From positions 8,494,001-8,558,000 of the forward strand of contig NZ_CP108055.1 of the NCBI RefSeq assembly GCF_036174265.1: a stretch of 64,000 nucleotides of DNA, given 5' to 3'. The stretch is from Streptomyces sp. NBC_00285 (GTDB lineage: Bacteria > Actinomycetota > Actinomycetes > Streptomycetales > Streptomycetaceae). The translations under genes were made by a program, and so were the position numbers. Under the pieces are notes generated by a model, which did not search any database, was not told the DNA's origin, and was given only the letters and a program-made list of their open reading frames with translations. Within the stretch, counting starts at the first letter, position 1, and each line of letters opens with the position of its first letter. This document shows, one piece after another, positions 53,297 through 61,947 of the stretch.

Positions 53297-53380
53297 GGAT
53301 AGGTTTATCCGATTCATGATCCGGATAGCTCTTTCCGGTTCGTTGTCGCCACGGTACCACGGAACTGGATAGGGTGATCC
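53297..53380. promoter_or_regulatory. TetR operator cluster, SDR copy
   Basis: GGATA-GGTT-TATCC (53297-53310), CCGGA-N8-TCCGG (53321-53338) followed by TTCGTTG, and GGAT-AGGGTG-ATCC (53367-53380) followed by GATTG. The last two align element by element with the region in front of the TetR gene at 49,963. Confidence 0.72.
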
Positions 53381-53840
53381 GATTGCCCGTGGCGTGATGT
53401 GGGCCCTGGCGCCCGGGGGTGGGAGAAGCTGATCGGCGTGCTCAAGGCGACGCGGCGTGCGGTCACTCGGGCGGCTCCCTCACCGGACTCCTGCGCGGGC
53501 TCGCACCAAACATCCAGCGGGCCTGACGTGCTCAATCGAGCCCGGGCGCACGGTTCGCGGCCGTTAGCGTCCGGGGTGGCGGTCGGTGCGGGCCCGCAGT
53601 GCTGTGACGTCACAAGCCCCGACCGGTCACGCGTCGAGCGGCACCGCCCTACAGTCCGACGATTGTCGGCGATCGCGATTTTCCCCATCTAGGGTGTTTT
53701 AGTTACTTCGTTATTCTTCATCCTGAATTCTCCTGATTGGCAATGGGCGCGGCGGAGTTCGGGATCGAGGGACCTGGTCATCGCGGAGTTCGCGTGAGCG
53801 GTCTTCGGCCTGTGGGTGGGAAGGCCGATGGGCAGCCCGG
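53381..53840. other. Intergenic, no supported gene
   Basis: About 460 bp between the operator cluster and the IS21 relic. By analogy with the 49.9-kb copy, a rightward tetR gene would be expected here, but no HTH sequence remains. GC falls near 53,640-53,760, suggesting foreign or IS-end DNA. Confidence 0.5.
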
Positions 53841-54640
53841 ATGGCGAGGAGAACGTTCGTCGTGGTCGATGTCACGGGCGGCCCGCCGATGAGCGAGGCC
53901 GACTGGGCCGGACTGTTCAAGAGCTGGTTCCTGGAACTGGCCAACTTCCGACTGAGGCAGATCACTTGGACGGACATCGACCAGCACCGTGACTACATCG
54001 AGAGCCTGCTGGGAACGGTGACGGCCACCACGATCCACCAGCGGCTGCGCGACGAGCACAAGCTTCAGGTGCCGATCTCCGCGTTCCGCCGCTGGGCGCA
54101 CGCCACGCTGCCCGACAAAGTGAAGAGGTCGCAGGTCACCGTCCTGCCCGAGGACATCGAGCCGGGCGAGGAGGCCCAGATCGACTACGGCTTCCTGTGG
54201 CAGTGGATCAACCGGCACACCAGCACACGGCACCGGATCTGGGCCTTCGTGTCTGCGACCGGACCAAAACCGTCGTCCGCTGGCACGCCGCGCCAGGTGA
54301 AGCGGTCCCGCTGCATCCGGAGGCAGTTGGCTTCGCCGGCCACTACGACATCGACATCGACGTCTTGGCCGCCTACCGGCCCACCGGCAAGGACCGGGTC
54401 GAGCGCCAAGTCCTGATCGTCCGCGACCACGTGCTCGCCGGACGGGCCTTCTCCTCCACCGAGGAGATGGACGCCGCCTTCATGGCCTGGGTGCCGCAGC
54501 GACGCGCCCGCACCCACGCAACGCACCACGAGGTCATCGGACTCGGGCCGCCCGCGATCACGCGGCCCTCAAGCCGCTGCCGCCCCGCGCCGTTCGTCCT
54601 GGCCCGCTGGTCGACCGCGACGGTCGGGCCGGTGGCGCCC
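53841..54640 (+). pseudogene. IS21-type istA transposase relic
   Basis: The first frame resembles the IstA N-terminus (ANFRLRQITWTDIDQHRDYI, HQRLRDEHKLQVPISAFRRW, PGEEAQIDYG with the first catalytic-type Asp). It loses frame near 54,250 and resumes in another (WHAAPGEAVPLHPEAVGFAG, then YRPTGKDRVERQVLIVRDHV and LAGRAFSSTEEM). The central catalytic core is deleted and no downstream istB is present, so it is immobile. Confidence 0.75.
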
Positions 54641-54757
54641 TCCGGATGTGAGGGGGGCGCGTCGCGCGTTGCGTTCACGCTGTACGTGAGTGTGGTGCCG
54701 TATGCGAAGGAGGGATGACCCGGCGATCGGCCCGGCCACCCCTCCTCGTCGTCACCG

Positions 54758-55770
54758 TCAGCCGAAGTCGCGCACCTTGATCGAGTAGATGCCGCGGCCG
54801 TGCGTGGCCGCGTACAGGGTGCGGCCGTCAAGGCCCAGCTTCAGTTGGAGCACGGCGACGGCCGGGAGGTCGCCGACGCGCTGCCAGGTGCTTCGGCCCG
54901 GGCGCGGTAGACGACACCGAGGTCGGTGCCGACGGCGAGGCCGCCCTACGGTGTGACGATGGCGGAGTCGGCCGGCACGTCAGGGAAGTTCCTGGAGATG
55001 TCCTTCCAGGTGGTGCCGCCGTCCTTGGACTCGAAGACATGGCCGACACGCGCACCCGGGCCCGGGCCCTCGGTCCACTGCCCGGGGAAGCCGTTGACCG
55101 TGATGACCACGTGGCCGGCGTTCTTCGGGTCGACGGCGAAGCCGCAGAGGTAGCGGTTGGGTACGGTCCCGTCGACCGGGAGCGTGATGTCGTGCCAGCC
55201 GGTGCCTCCCCCAGACTCCGTCCGGGAGGTGCCCCCAGCGTTGCCGACGGAGATGCCGCGGGCGGAGCCCTGGTTGTTGCAGGGGCCGCACCAGGCCGCG
55301 TAGACCTTGCCGCCGGAGGCCGCGACGGCCGTCGCGGTGTGGTCGGCTCCGAGGTCGTCACGCTGGCCCACTCGTCGCCGCTGCGGATGGCGTACCCGTG
55401 AGTCTGCACCCACACGTGACGGCCGCCCGCGATCCACGTCGAGGGGCTCTCCGCGTCGGCCGCGAGCGGGGCGATGAAGCGGGTCTCGCCGGTGGCGTTG
55501 TCGGCCGGGGCGACGTCGTAGGACGTGACCTTGGAGGCGTCGTCGATCCAACTGCCGTCGTTGACAGCGCAGTTCTGGGTCACCTGGATGGAGAGGTAGA
55601 CGTAATCCTGAGCGATGTTGCACTCGTTGGCCGGGCCGGTGAGGGTGCCGCCGCCGTCGCCCCCGAAGTTGGCTTCGTCCAGCCCGTTCGTGCCATGGCC
55701 GACGACGGACTCCCGGTAAGGCGGGCCACACGGCTGGCCGTCAATGCCGGTCATGGGCGGACGAGAAGTC
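54758..55770 (-). pseudogene. Sialidase/BNR-repeat-like secreted protein, 3' remnant
   Basis: Minus-strand frames give beta-propeller-type sequence: YVYLSIQVTQNCAVNDGSWI, then after a frameshift GRHVWVQTHGYAIRSGD and KVYAAWCGPCNN. HVFESKDGGTTWKDISRNFP is an Asp-box, and a final block ends LKLGLDGRTLYAATHGRGIY up to a stop at 54758. Frameshifts near 55,350 and an in-frame stop near 54,945 separate the blocks. The N-terminus is missing. Confidence 0.75.
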
Positions 55771-55869
55771 AACTCACTGTCAGCCCGTCCAGGCCAGGTT
55801 GAGCACCGGTTCGGACGAACCTATCCGGCAGTGATCGGATCATGTCGTTGTGCCGGTCCTGGTGGGACT

Positions 55870-56090
55870 GTTGCGTGGTGCTATCCCGGGCGGGGTCTGA
55901 CTCATGAGATCTATGACCGAAGTGTCCAGTCACAGGCTTGTCGACTGTCGTTGCGGGATGGTGTCTGCTGTCACCGAGCCACAGGGCGTGTCCCAATAGG
56001 GGCCTTGCCGAAGTTCAGGCGCCATCACGGTTCAGACCGCCCGAGCAGGCCGGTGCCAGCCACCCAGTACGTCACCACGCGGGAGGCGAA
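55870..56090 (+). ncRNA. Candidate IS110 bridge RNA region
   Basis: IS110-family elements are known to encode a structured guide (bridge) RNA from the non-coding end upstream of the recombinase. This stretch lacks a credible gene. It forms at least two stem-loops with 11-base loops: CAGTC/GACTG (55927-55931 with 55943-55947) and GCCT/AGGC (56002-56005 with 56017-56020). The RNA ends and pairing with the insertion site were not established. Confidence 0.4.
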
Positions 56091-56096
56091 CCAATC

Positions 56097-57194
56097 ATGA
56101 CGACCCGACAGAGCAGCACCTCCTCCAGCACGGATCCTCCCGTTCCGGGCGAGGTCGTCCTGGGCGTGGACACGCACGGCGAGATTCATGTTGCCGCGGT
56201 GGTCTCCCCTCTGGGGGAGGTCCTGGGCACTGAGTCCTTTCCGGCCACGGCGACCGGCTACCGTCGGCTGCTCGTCTGGGCCCGCAGGCTGGGGGTGGTG
56301 CGCCGGGCTGGTGTGGAGGGCACCGGTACCTTCGGCGCGGGCCTGTCCCGCTACCTGCTGGCTCAGCGCGTCGAGGTGTTCGAAGTGAACCGGCCCGACC
56401 GCTCGGCCCGCCGTCTGCTCGGGAAGTCGGACCCGCTCGATGCGCAGGCTGCTGCGCGGGCTGTGCTCAGCGGTCGCGCCCGGGCCCGGGCCAAAACCGG
56501 CGACGGTCCGGTGCACAGCGCTCGGATGTTCAAACTCGCCAAGGACTCCGCGGTCAAGGCCCGCACCCAGGCGATCAACCAGCTCAAGGCCGTCCTGGTC
56601 ATAGCTGACCCCGCCTTGCGGGAGCGGTTGTCGAGCCTGGGCAATGCCGAGTTGTTCCGCACGTGCGCGCGCCTTGGCCTGTGCGACGGCGGGGGCGACG
56701 AGGACGCGGTGGCCCAGGCCACCCATATGACCCTGAGTATGCTCGCCGAGCGCATCGAGCAGCTCACCGGGCAGATCGATGAGCTGAACCGGCGCTTGAC
56801 GCGGCTCGTCGAGCGCCACGCCCCGCAGCTGCTCGTACCGGTGGGCATCGGCCCGGACAGTGCCGTCACGCTCCTGATCACCATGGGAGACAACCCCGAG
56901 CGGCTGAACACCGAGGCATCCTTTGCCGCCCTTTGCGGAGTCAGCCCCGTCGAGTACTCCTCGGGCCGGCGGAGCACGCGCCGGCTCAACCACGGCGGCG
57001 ACCGCCAGGCGAACGCCGCCCTGCACCGCATCGTGTTCACCCGGCTGCGACACGACCCGCGCACCCAGGCGTACTACGAACGCCGAACCCAGGAGGGCAA
57101 GACCCGCCGTGAGATCATCCGATGCCTCAAGCGATATGCCGCCCGCGAGGTCTTCAACCTGGTCAGACCGGTTTCCCGCACCCCCGGGTTATAG
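56097..57194 (+). CDS. IS110-family transposase (DEDD recombinase)
   Basis: A 365-aa protein with the N-terminal RuvC-like DEDD domain (VLGVDTHGEIHVAAV, RAGVEGTGTFGAGLSRYLL, SDPLDAQAAARAVL). The C-terminal Transposase_20 domain reads LVPVGIGPDSAVTLL, ALCGVSPVEYSSGRRSTRRL and GGDRQANAALHRI, which includes the region of the catalytic Ser. GGGAGGCGA precedes the ATG. Length and domains are complete, so it may still be active. Confidence 0.93.
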   Translation: MTTRQSSTSSSTDPPVPGEVVLGVDTHGEIHVAAVVSPLGEVLGTESFPATATGYRRLLVWARRLGVVRRAGVEGTGTFGAGLSRYLLAQRVEVFEVNRPDRSARRLLGKSDPLDAQAAARAVLSGRARARAKTGDGPVHSARMFKLAKDSAVKARTQAINQLKAVLVIADPALRERLSSLGNAELFRTCARLGLCDGGGDEDAVAQATHMTLSMLAERIEQLTGQIDELNRRLTRLVERHAPQLLVPVGIGPDSAVTLLITMGDNPERLNTEASFAALCGVSPVEYSSGRRSTRRLNHGGDRQANAALHRIVFTRLRHDPRTQAYYERRTQEGKTRREIIRCLKRYAAREVFNLVRPVSRTPGL

Positions 57195-57226
57195 GGGCGT
57201 CTGTGAGATGTGAGAGCGTGCAGGAC

Positions 57227-58528
57227 GTGAGTGAGAGTGCGACGAACACCCTGCAATACCGCTTTGACGGGCCAGAAGAGGCTCCAGTCCTGATCTTGGG
57301 TCCCTCCCTGGGTACAACATGGCACATGTGGGATCGCCAGGTCCCCGACCTGGTCAGGCAGTGGCGGGTCTTCCGGTTCGATCTGCCGGGGCACGGCGGC
57401 GCGCACGCCTACCCGGTGGGCTCCGTCGGCGACCTCACCGACCGGCTGCTCGCCACGCTGGACCAGTTCGGCGTGCAGCGCTTCGGATACGCGGGCTGCG
57501 CCCTGGGCGGCGCCGTCGGCATGGAGCTGGCGCTGCGCCACCCGGAGCGGCTGGCCTCCCTGGCGCTGATCGCCGCCTCGCCCCGCTTCGGCACGGCGGA
57601 CGAATTCCGGCAGCGCGGGGTGATCGTACGGACGAACGGGCTCGATCCCATCGCCCGTACGTCACCGGACCGTTGGTTCACCTCGGGGTTCGCCGCCGCC
57701 CAGCCCGCGATCACCGAATGGGCCGTGCAGATGGTGCGCACCACCGACCCCGGCTGCTACATCGCGGCCTGCGAAGCGCTCGCCGCGTTCGACGTACGGG
57801 CCGACCTCGCGAGCGTCGGCGTGCCGACCCTGGTCCTCGCCGGCTCGGACGACCAGGTCACGGGACCCGCCGAGGCCCGAACCCTGGTCGCGGGCATCCC
57901 GGACGCCCGGCTCGCGGTCGTACCCGGCGCCTCCCATCTGGTGCCGGTCGAACAGCCCGCCGCCGTCACCGACCTCCTGGTCAGACACTTCTCCACCGCC
58001 TGGCAGCCCGCCTTCGACTCGGCCACCGGCCAGACCGCGATCCCGACGGTCCCGCTCAAGCCCGCCCTGACGGCCGCGCCGCCGCAGCCGGTGGCGATCG
58101 CCGAGATCGCCCCGGCCGTCGTGGAACCGCCGCAGGGGTTCGGGCGGCCCGACCCGTACGACGCCGGTATCAAGGTCCGCCGCGAGGTGCTCGGCGACGC
58201 ACACGTCGACCGCGCGCTGGCACAGGCCGACGATTTCTCCGGCGACTTCCAGGAGCTCCTCACCCGCTACGCCTGGGGCGAGGTCTGGGACCGGCCCGGT
58301 CTCGACCGCCGCTCGCGCAGCTGTGTCACCCTCACCGCCCTGGTCGCGGGCGGACACCTGGACGAGCTCGCCTTCCACACCCGGGCCGCCCTGCGCAACG
58401 GGCTCACTCCCTCCGAGATCAAGGAAGTGCTCCTCCAGACGGCCGTGTACTGCGGTGTCCCGGCGGCCAACAGCGCGTTCAAGGTGGCCCAGGAGGTCAT
58501 CCGCGAGGAGACCACCCCCACCGACTGA
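57227..58528 (+). CDS. pcaL: Fused 3-oxoadipate enol-lactonase/4-carboxymuconolactone decarboxylase
   Basis: A bifunctional beta-ketoadipate pathway protein of about 433 aa. Residues about 1-265 are an alpha/beta hydrolase (lactonase) with GPSLGTTWHMW and FDLPGHGGAHAYPVG. The expected nucleophile elbow GxSxG reads GCALGG, with Ala in place of Ser. Residues about 310-430 are the decarboxylase domain (KVRREVLGDAHVDRALAQAD, RYAWGEVWDR). GTGs at 57203 and 57218 are alternative starts. The first 35 codons use more A/T third positions than the rest, pointing to a replaced 5' end. No other pca gene is nearby. Confidence 0.9.
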   Translation: MSESATNTLQYRFDGPEEAPVLILGPSLGTTWHMWDRQVPDLVRQWRVFRFDLPGHGGAHAYPVGSVGDLTDRLLATLDQFGVQRFGYAGCALGGAVGMELALRHPERLASLALIAASPRFGTADEFRQRGVIVRTNGLDPIARTSPDRWFTSGFAAAQPAITEWAVQMVRTTDPGCYIAACEALAAFDVRADLASVGVPTLVLAGSDDQVTGPAEARTLVAGIPDARLAVVPGASHLVPVEQPAAVTDLLVRHFSTAWQPAFDSATGQTAIPTVPLKPALTAAPPQPVAIAEIAPAVVEPPQGFGRPDPYDAGIKVRREVLGDAHVDRALAQADDFSGDFQELLTRYAWGEVWDRPGLDRRSRSCVTLTALVAGGHLDELAFHTRAALRNGLTPSEIKEVLLQTAVYCGVPAANSAFKVAQEVIREETTPTD

Positions 58529-58559
58529 GCCCGCCCCGGTGCAGAGGCAGGATGGTGTC

Positions 58560-59195
58560 ATGAAGCTCACGAAGAAGTCGCATGCCTGCGTCCGCCTGGA
58601 GAAGGACGGACAGACGCTCGTCCTCGATCCCGGGGCCTTCAGCGAGGAGGACGCCGCCCTCGGTGCCGACGCGATCCTCGTCACGCACGAGCACCTCGAC
58701 CACTTCAGCGAGGACCGGCTGCGCGCCGCCCTGGACGCCAACCCCGCTGCCGGGATCTGGACGCTGAAGTCGGTGGCCGAGAAGATCTCGGCCGCCTTCC
58801 CGGGCCGCGTGCACACCGTCGGCCACGGCGACACCTTCACCGCTGCCGGCTTCGACATCCAGGTCCACGGCGAACTGCACGCGGTGATCCACCCGGATCT
58901 CCCGCGCATCACCAACGTCGGCTTCCTCGTCGACGGCGGCAGGGTCTTCCACCCCGGCGACGCCCTCACCGTTCCCGACCACGCCGTCGAGACGCTGATG
59001 CTCCCCGTCATGGCCCCCTGGAGCAAGATCTCCGAGGTCATCGACTACGTCCGCGAGGTCAAGCCCCAGCGCGCCTACGACATCCACGACGCCCTCCTCA
59101 CCGACCTCGCCCGCCCGATCTACGACAACCAGATCGGCGCCCTCGGCGGCGCCGAGCACCTGCGTCTCGCGCCGGGGGAGAGCACGGCACTGTGA
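58560..59195 (+). CDS. MBL-fold metal-dependent hydrolase
   Basis: A 211-aa UlaG-like metallo-beta-lactamase-fold protein: LTKKSHACVRLEKDGQTLVL, LDPGAF, the metal motif VTHEHLDHF (HxHxDH), GFDIQVHGELHAVIH, and VFHPGDALTV with the bridging Asp. The start MKLTKKSHA lies 31 bp after pcaL. The substrate is unknown; it may share the pcaL transcript. Confidence 0.88.
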   Translation: MKLTKKSHACVRLEKDGQTLVLDPGAFSEEDAALGADAILVTHEHLDHFSEDRLRAALDANPAAGIWTLKSVAEKISAAFPGRVHTVGHGDTFTAAGFDIQVHGELHAVIHPDLPRITNVGFLVDGGRVFHPGDALTVPDHAVETLMLPVMAPWSKISEVIDYVREVKPQRAYDIHDALLTDLARPIYDNQIGALGGAEHLRLAPGESTAL

Positions 59196-59225
59196 GTGTC
59201 AGTGCCGCCGGGTAGGTTGTCAGGC

Positions 59226-60005
59226 ATGCGCATCGCGACCTGGAACGTCAATTCGATCACCGCTCGTCTCCCGAGGCTGCTGGCCTGGCTGGAGAGCACC
59301 GGCACCGATGTGCTGTGCGTCCAGGAGGCCAAGCTCGCCGAGGAGCAGTTCCCGTTCGACCAGCTGCGCGACGCGGGCTACGAGGCAGCGGTGAACGCGA
59401 CCGGCCGGTGGAACGGCGTGGCGGTGATCTCCCGGGTGGGCCTGGAGGACGTAGTCAAGGGCCTGCCCGGCGACCCCGGTTACGAGGGCGCCCCGGAACC
59501 CCGCGCGATCTCCGCGACCTGCGGCCCGGTCCGCGTCTGGTCGGTGTACGTGCCCAACGGCCGCGAGGTCGACCACCCGCACTACGCGTACAAGCTCCAG
59601 TGGTTCGAGGCGCTCAGGGCCGCTGTCGCGGGCGATGCGGCGGGCAGCCGCCCCTTCGCGATCCTGGGCGACTACAACGTGGCGCCGACCGACGACGACG
59701 TCTACGACGTGGCCGCCTTCGAGGGCCTCACCCACGTCACCCCGGCCGAGCGCGCCGCCCTGACCGCCCTGCGCGAGGCGGGCCTGTCGGACGTGGTCCC
59801 GCGGCCCCTCAAGTACGACCACCCGTTCACGTACTGGGACTACCGCCAGCTCTGCTTCCCCAAGAACCGCGGCATGCGCATCGACCTGGTGTACGGCAAC
59901 GAGCCGTTCGCGAAGGCCGTCTCCGACGCGTACGTCGACCGGGAGGAGCGCAAGGGCAAGGGCGCGTCCGACCATGCGCCGGTCGTGGTCGACCTGGACG
60001 TCTAG
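59226..60005 (+). CDS. xthA: Exodeoxyribonuclease III
   Basis: A 259-aa EEP-family nuclease for AP-site repair and 3'-end trimming. Hallmarks are ATWNVNSITARLPRLLAWL, catalytic Glu in CVQEAKL, Tyr and Asp in GDYNVAPTDDDVYD, RIDLVYGN and the terminal SDHAPVVVDL. The ATG at 59226 fits the family N-terminus (MRIATWNVNS). It starts 30 bp after the MBL gene and may be co-transcribed with it. Confidence 0.94.
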   Translation: MRIATWNVNSITARLPRLLAWLESTGTDVLCVQEAKLAEEQFPFDQLRDAGYEAAVNATGRWNGVAVISRVGLEDVVKGLPGDPGYEGAPEPRAISATCGPVRVWSVYVPNGREVDHPHYAYKLQWFEALRAAVAGDAAGSRPFAILGDYNVAPTDDDVYDVAAFEGLTHVTPAERAALTALREAGLSDVVPRPLKYDHPFTYWDYRQLCFPKNRGMRIDLVYGNEPFAKAVSDAYVDREERKGKGASDHAPVVVDLDV

Positions 60006-60054
60006 GAGCGCCCCGAAGATCTGGAAACAGGGACCGGCCTGGACGGTGTCCGCT

Positions 60055-60390
60055 CACGCGCACGTCCTGTCCGCCGGCCCGGCCAAGTCGGCACCGCACC
60101 TTGCACGGTGAGGGCGCCGGCAGACGTGGCGAGGCCCTCGGCCGAGAGCGGGGCGGCCCAGCCGTCGAGGTCCGCCACGCCTGGCCGGGCGTCGTCGCCG
60201 ACCGCCGTTTTGCCGAACAGCCCCTCCGGCGGGAGGAGTTCCAGCCACTCCCGGACGGCCGCGGCCACACGTCCCGGCGCAGGTCCGCAAGCAGGGCGAA
60301 AACCACCGCGCCAACCCGGACCCATCGGTGCACAAGCGGATCCACCTGCTCATGAGCGACGAAAAACGCATCCTGAAGCCAAGGCGGCAT
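60055..60390 (-). pseudogene. Possible frameshifted gene of unknown family
   Basis: The minus strand opens with MPPWLQDAFFVAHEQVDPLV, then HRWVRVGAVVFALLADLRRD. After an apparent frameshift near 60,270 it continues in another frame with VAAAVREWLELLPPEGLFGK and TAVGDDARPGVADLDGW. Composition looks coding in both pieces, but no family is recognised. The rest of the 490-bp gap between xthA and the next gene shows nothing. Confidence 0.4.
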
Positions 60391-60497
60391 CGATGGCAGG
60401 CGACGCGGCCCTGCGTGAAGTTCGGCGCGAAGTCGCCCGGGAACGAGGGCCCGCGCGCCTGTGGTGCATGCGGCCGGGTGAGTGACACGCTGGGCGT

Positions 60498-60905
60498 ATG
60501 AAGATCCCTTTTCTGGGCGGCTGGAGTGAGCAGCCCGGGACCCGCGACCCCGAAGGCATCGCCGAACTCCTCGCCGAGTGTGAGCTCTTGCGTTCCCACG
60601 CGGCCCGTTCGGGCGTCCGACTCGACGACACGGCGACCTCGTTGGAGGCGCTCGACCAGCTGGTGCCGGGCTGGCGGGACGACGAGGAGATCCTGCTCTG
60701 GCTCGGCAACGACGCCGGACTCTATCTCGGCACGGTCATCGTGCGGACCGTTCCCGGTGCGTCCTGGGATCTGCGTTCGGACGGCCAGCCGGTGATCCGG
60801 CTGGAGTCCGGCCGTGAGTTCGACGTCGTGGCCTCCGGCCACGAGTGGGCCGCGAGCGGGGTGCCCGAGCTGTCCCAGCTGTACGCGGAGGTCGCCGAGG
60901 AGTGA
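60498..60905 (+). CDS. Conserved hypothetical protein (DUF6278-like)
   Basis: A 135-aa soluble acidic protein starting MKIPFLGGWSEQPGTRDPEG. It has an alpha-beta layout (ALDQLVPGWRDDEEILLWLG, NDAGLYLGTVIVRTVPGA) and a C-terminal helix. It is recognised only as a conserved actinobacterial family. No motif suggests a reaction, and the gene stands alone. Confidence 0.75.
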   Translation: MKIPFLGGWSEQPGTRDPEGIAELLAECELLRSHAARSGVRLDDTATSLEALDQLVPGWRDDEEILLWLGNDAGLYLGTVIVRTVPGASWDLRSDGQPVIRLESGREFDVVASGHEWAASGVPELSQLYAEVAEE

Positions 60906-61031
60906 ATCCCTGGCCGCCACTTCGGCTTAAATACGGCTAATGCCCGAAAAGTGCGTGTCGTTCTTCAACTGCGATCTTGCCTCGATAGGTTGCGGCGACC
61001 ACGACACAGCTGAGAGTGAGTAGGGCTGGGC

Positions 61032-61778
<747 letters not shown>

Positions 61779-61792
61779 GAGGAGCGACGGCC

Positions 61793-61903
61793 ATGCCTTT
61801 CTGTCTCGACTACGATGGTCCGCTCACCCCCAGGGTGACAGCGACCGAGCCCCCAGGGACGCTGCTGCCGGGTGGGGGTCCCCACACGGCCCTTGAACCG
61901 TAG
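61793..61903 (+). CDS. Possible 36-aa small open reading frame
   Basis: MPFCLDYDGPLTPRVT begins an open frame with a very good ribosome site (GAGGAGCGACGGCC), 14 bp after the ABC ATPase stop. It ends within a hairpin. It may be a leader-like or chance peptide, or the stump of a lost operon gene. There is no family match. Confidence 0.3.
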   Translation: MPFCLDYDGPLTPRVTATEPPGTLLPGGGPHTALEP

Positions 61904-61912
61904 GGGCAGCAG
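61862..61912. terminator. Hairpin between convergent genes
   Basis: CTGCTGCC (61862-61869) and GGCAGCAG (61905-61912) enclose an inner stem GTGGGG-GT-CCCCAC (61872-61885). It is placed between the ABC ATPase and the convergent hydrolase. Confidence 0.45.
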
Positions 61913-61947
61913 TCACAGAGCCATACCCGCCCGGCGCCGGCCGGAGA

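Larger units (their letters stand above)
55830..57205 (+). mobile_element. IS110-family insertion sequence (approximate ends)
   Basis: It contains a single intact DEDD-type transposase and a non-coding stretch of about 250 bp upstream, as expected for IS110, which lacks clear terminal inverted repeats. The right end must lie between the transposase stop (57194) and the sequence shared with the other pcaL copy (from about 57,202). The left end is a guess after the sialidase-like relic. Confidence 0.6.
31385..57226. other. Putative genomic island of redox and regulator genes
   Basis: A stretch of about 26 kb bounded on the left by the broken pcaL 5' end and on the right by an IS110 element and the intact pcaL. 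It is rich in gene relics (IS21 istA and istB, Tn3, MFS, BglG, MerR, TetR, SDR, S8 peptidase, sialidase-like) and regulator-target pairs for detoxification. No integrase, tRNA or conjugation gene is visible. The boundaries are inferred from the pcaL duplication. Confidence 0.55.

Noticed and set aside
53399..53692. Possible small gene after the TetR operator cluster
   Set aside because: It has no ribosome site, no HTH or other motif, and atypical composition; more likely debris.
57122..57226. Upstream extension of pcaL into the transposase end
   Set aside because: The frame overlaps the transposase coding end. Homology with the other pcaL copy and the leader string TGAGATGTGAGAGC support a start at or after 57203.
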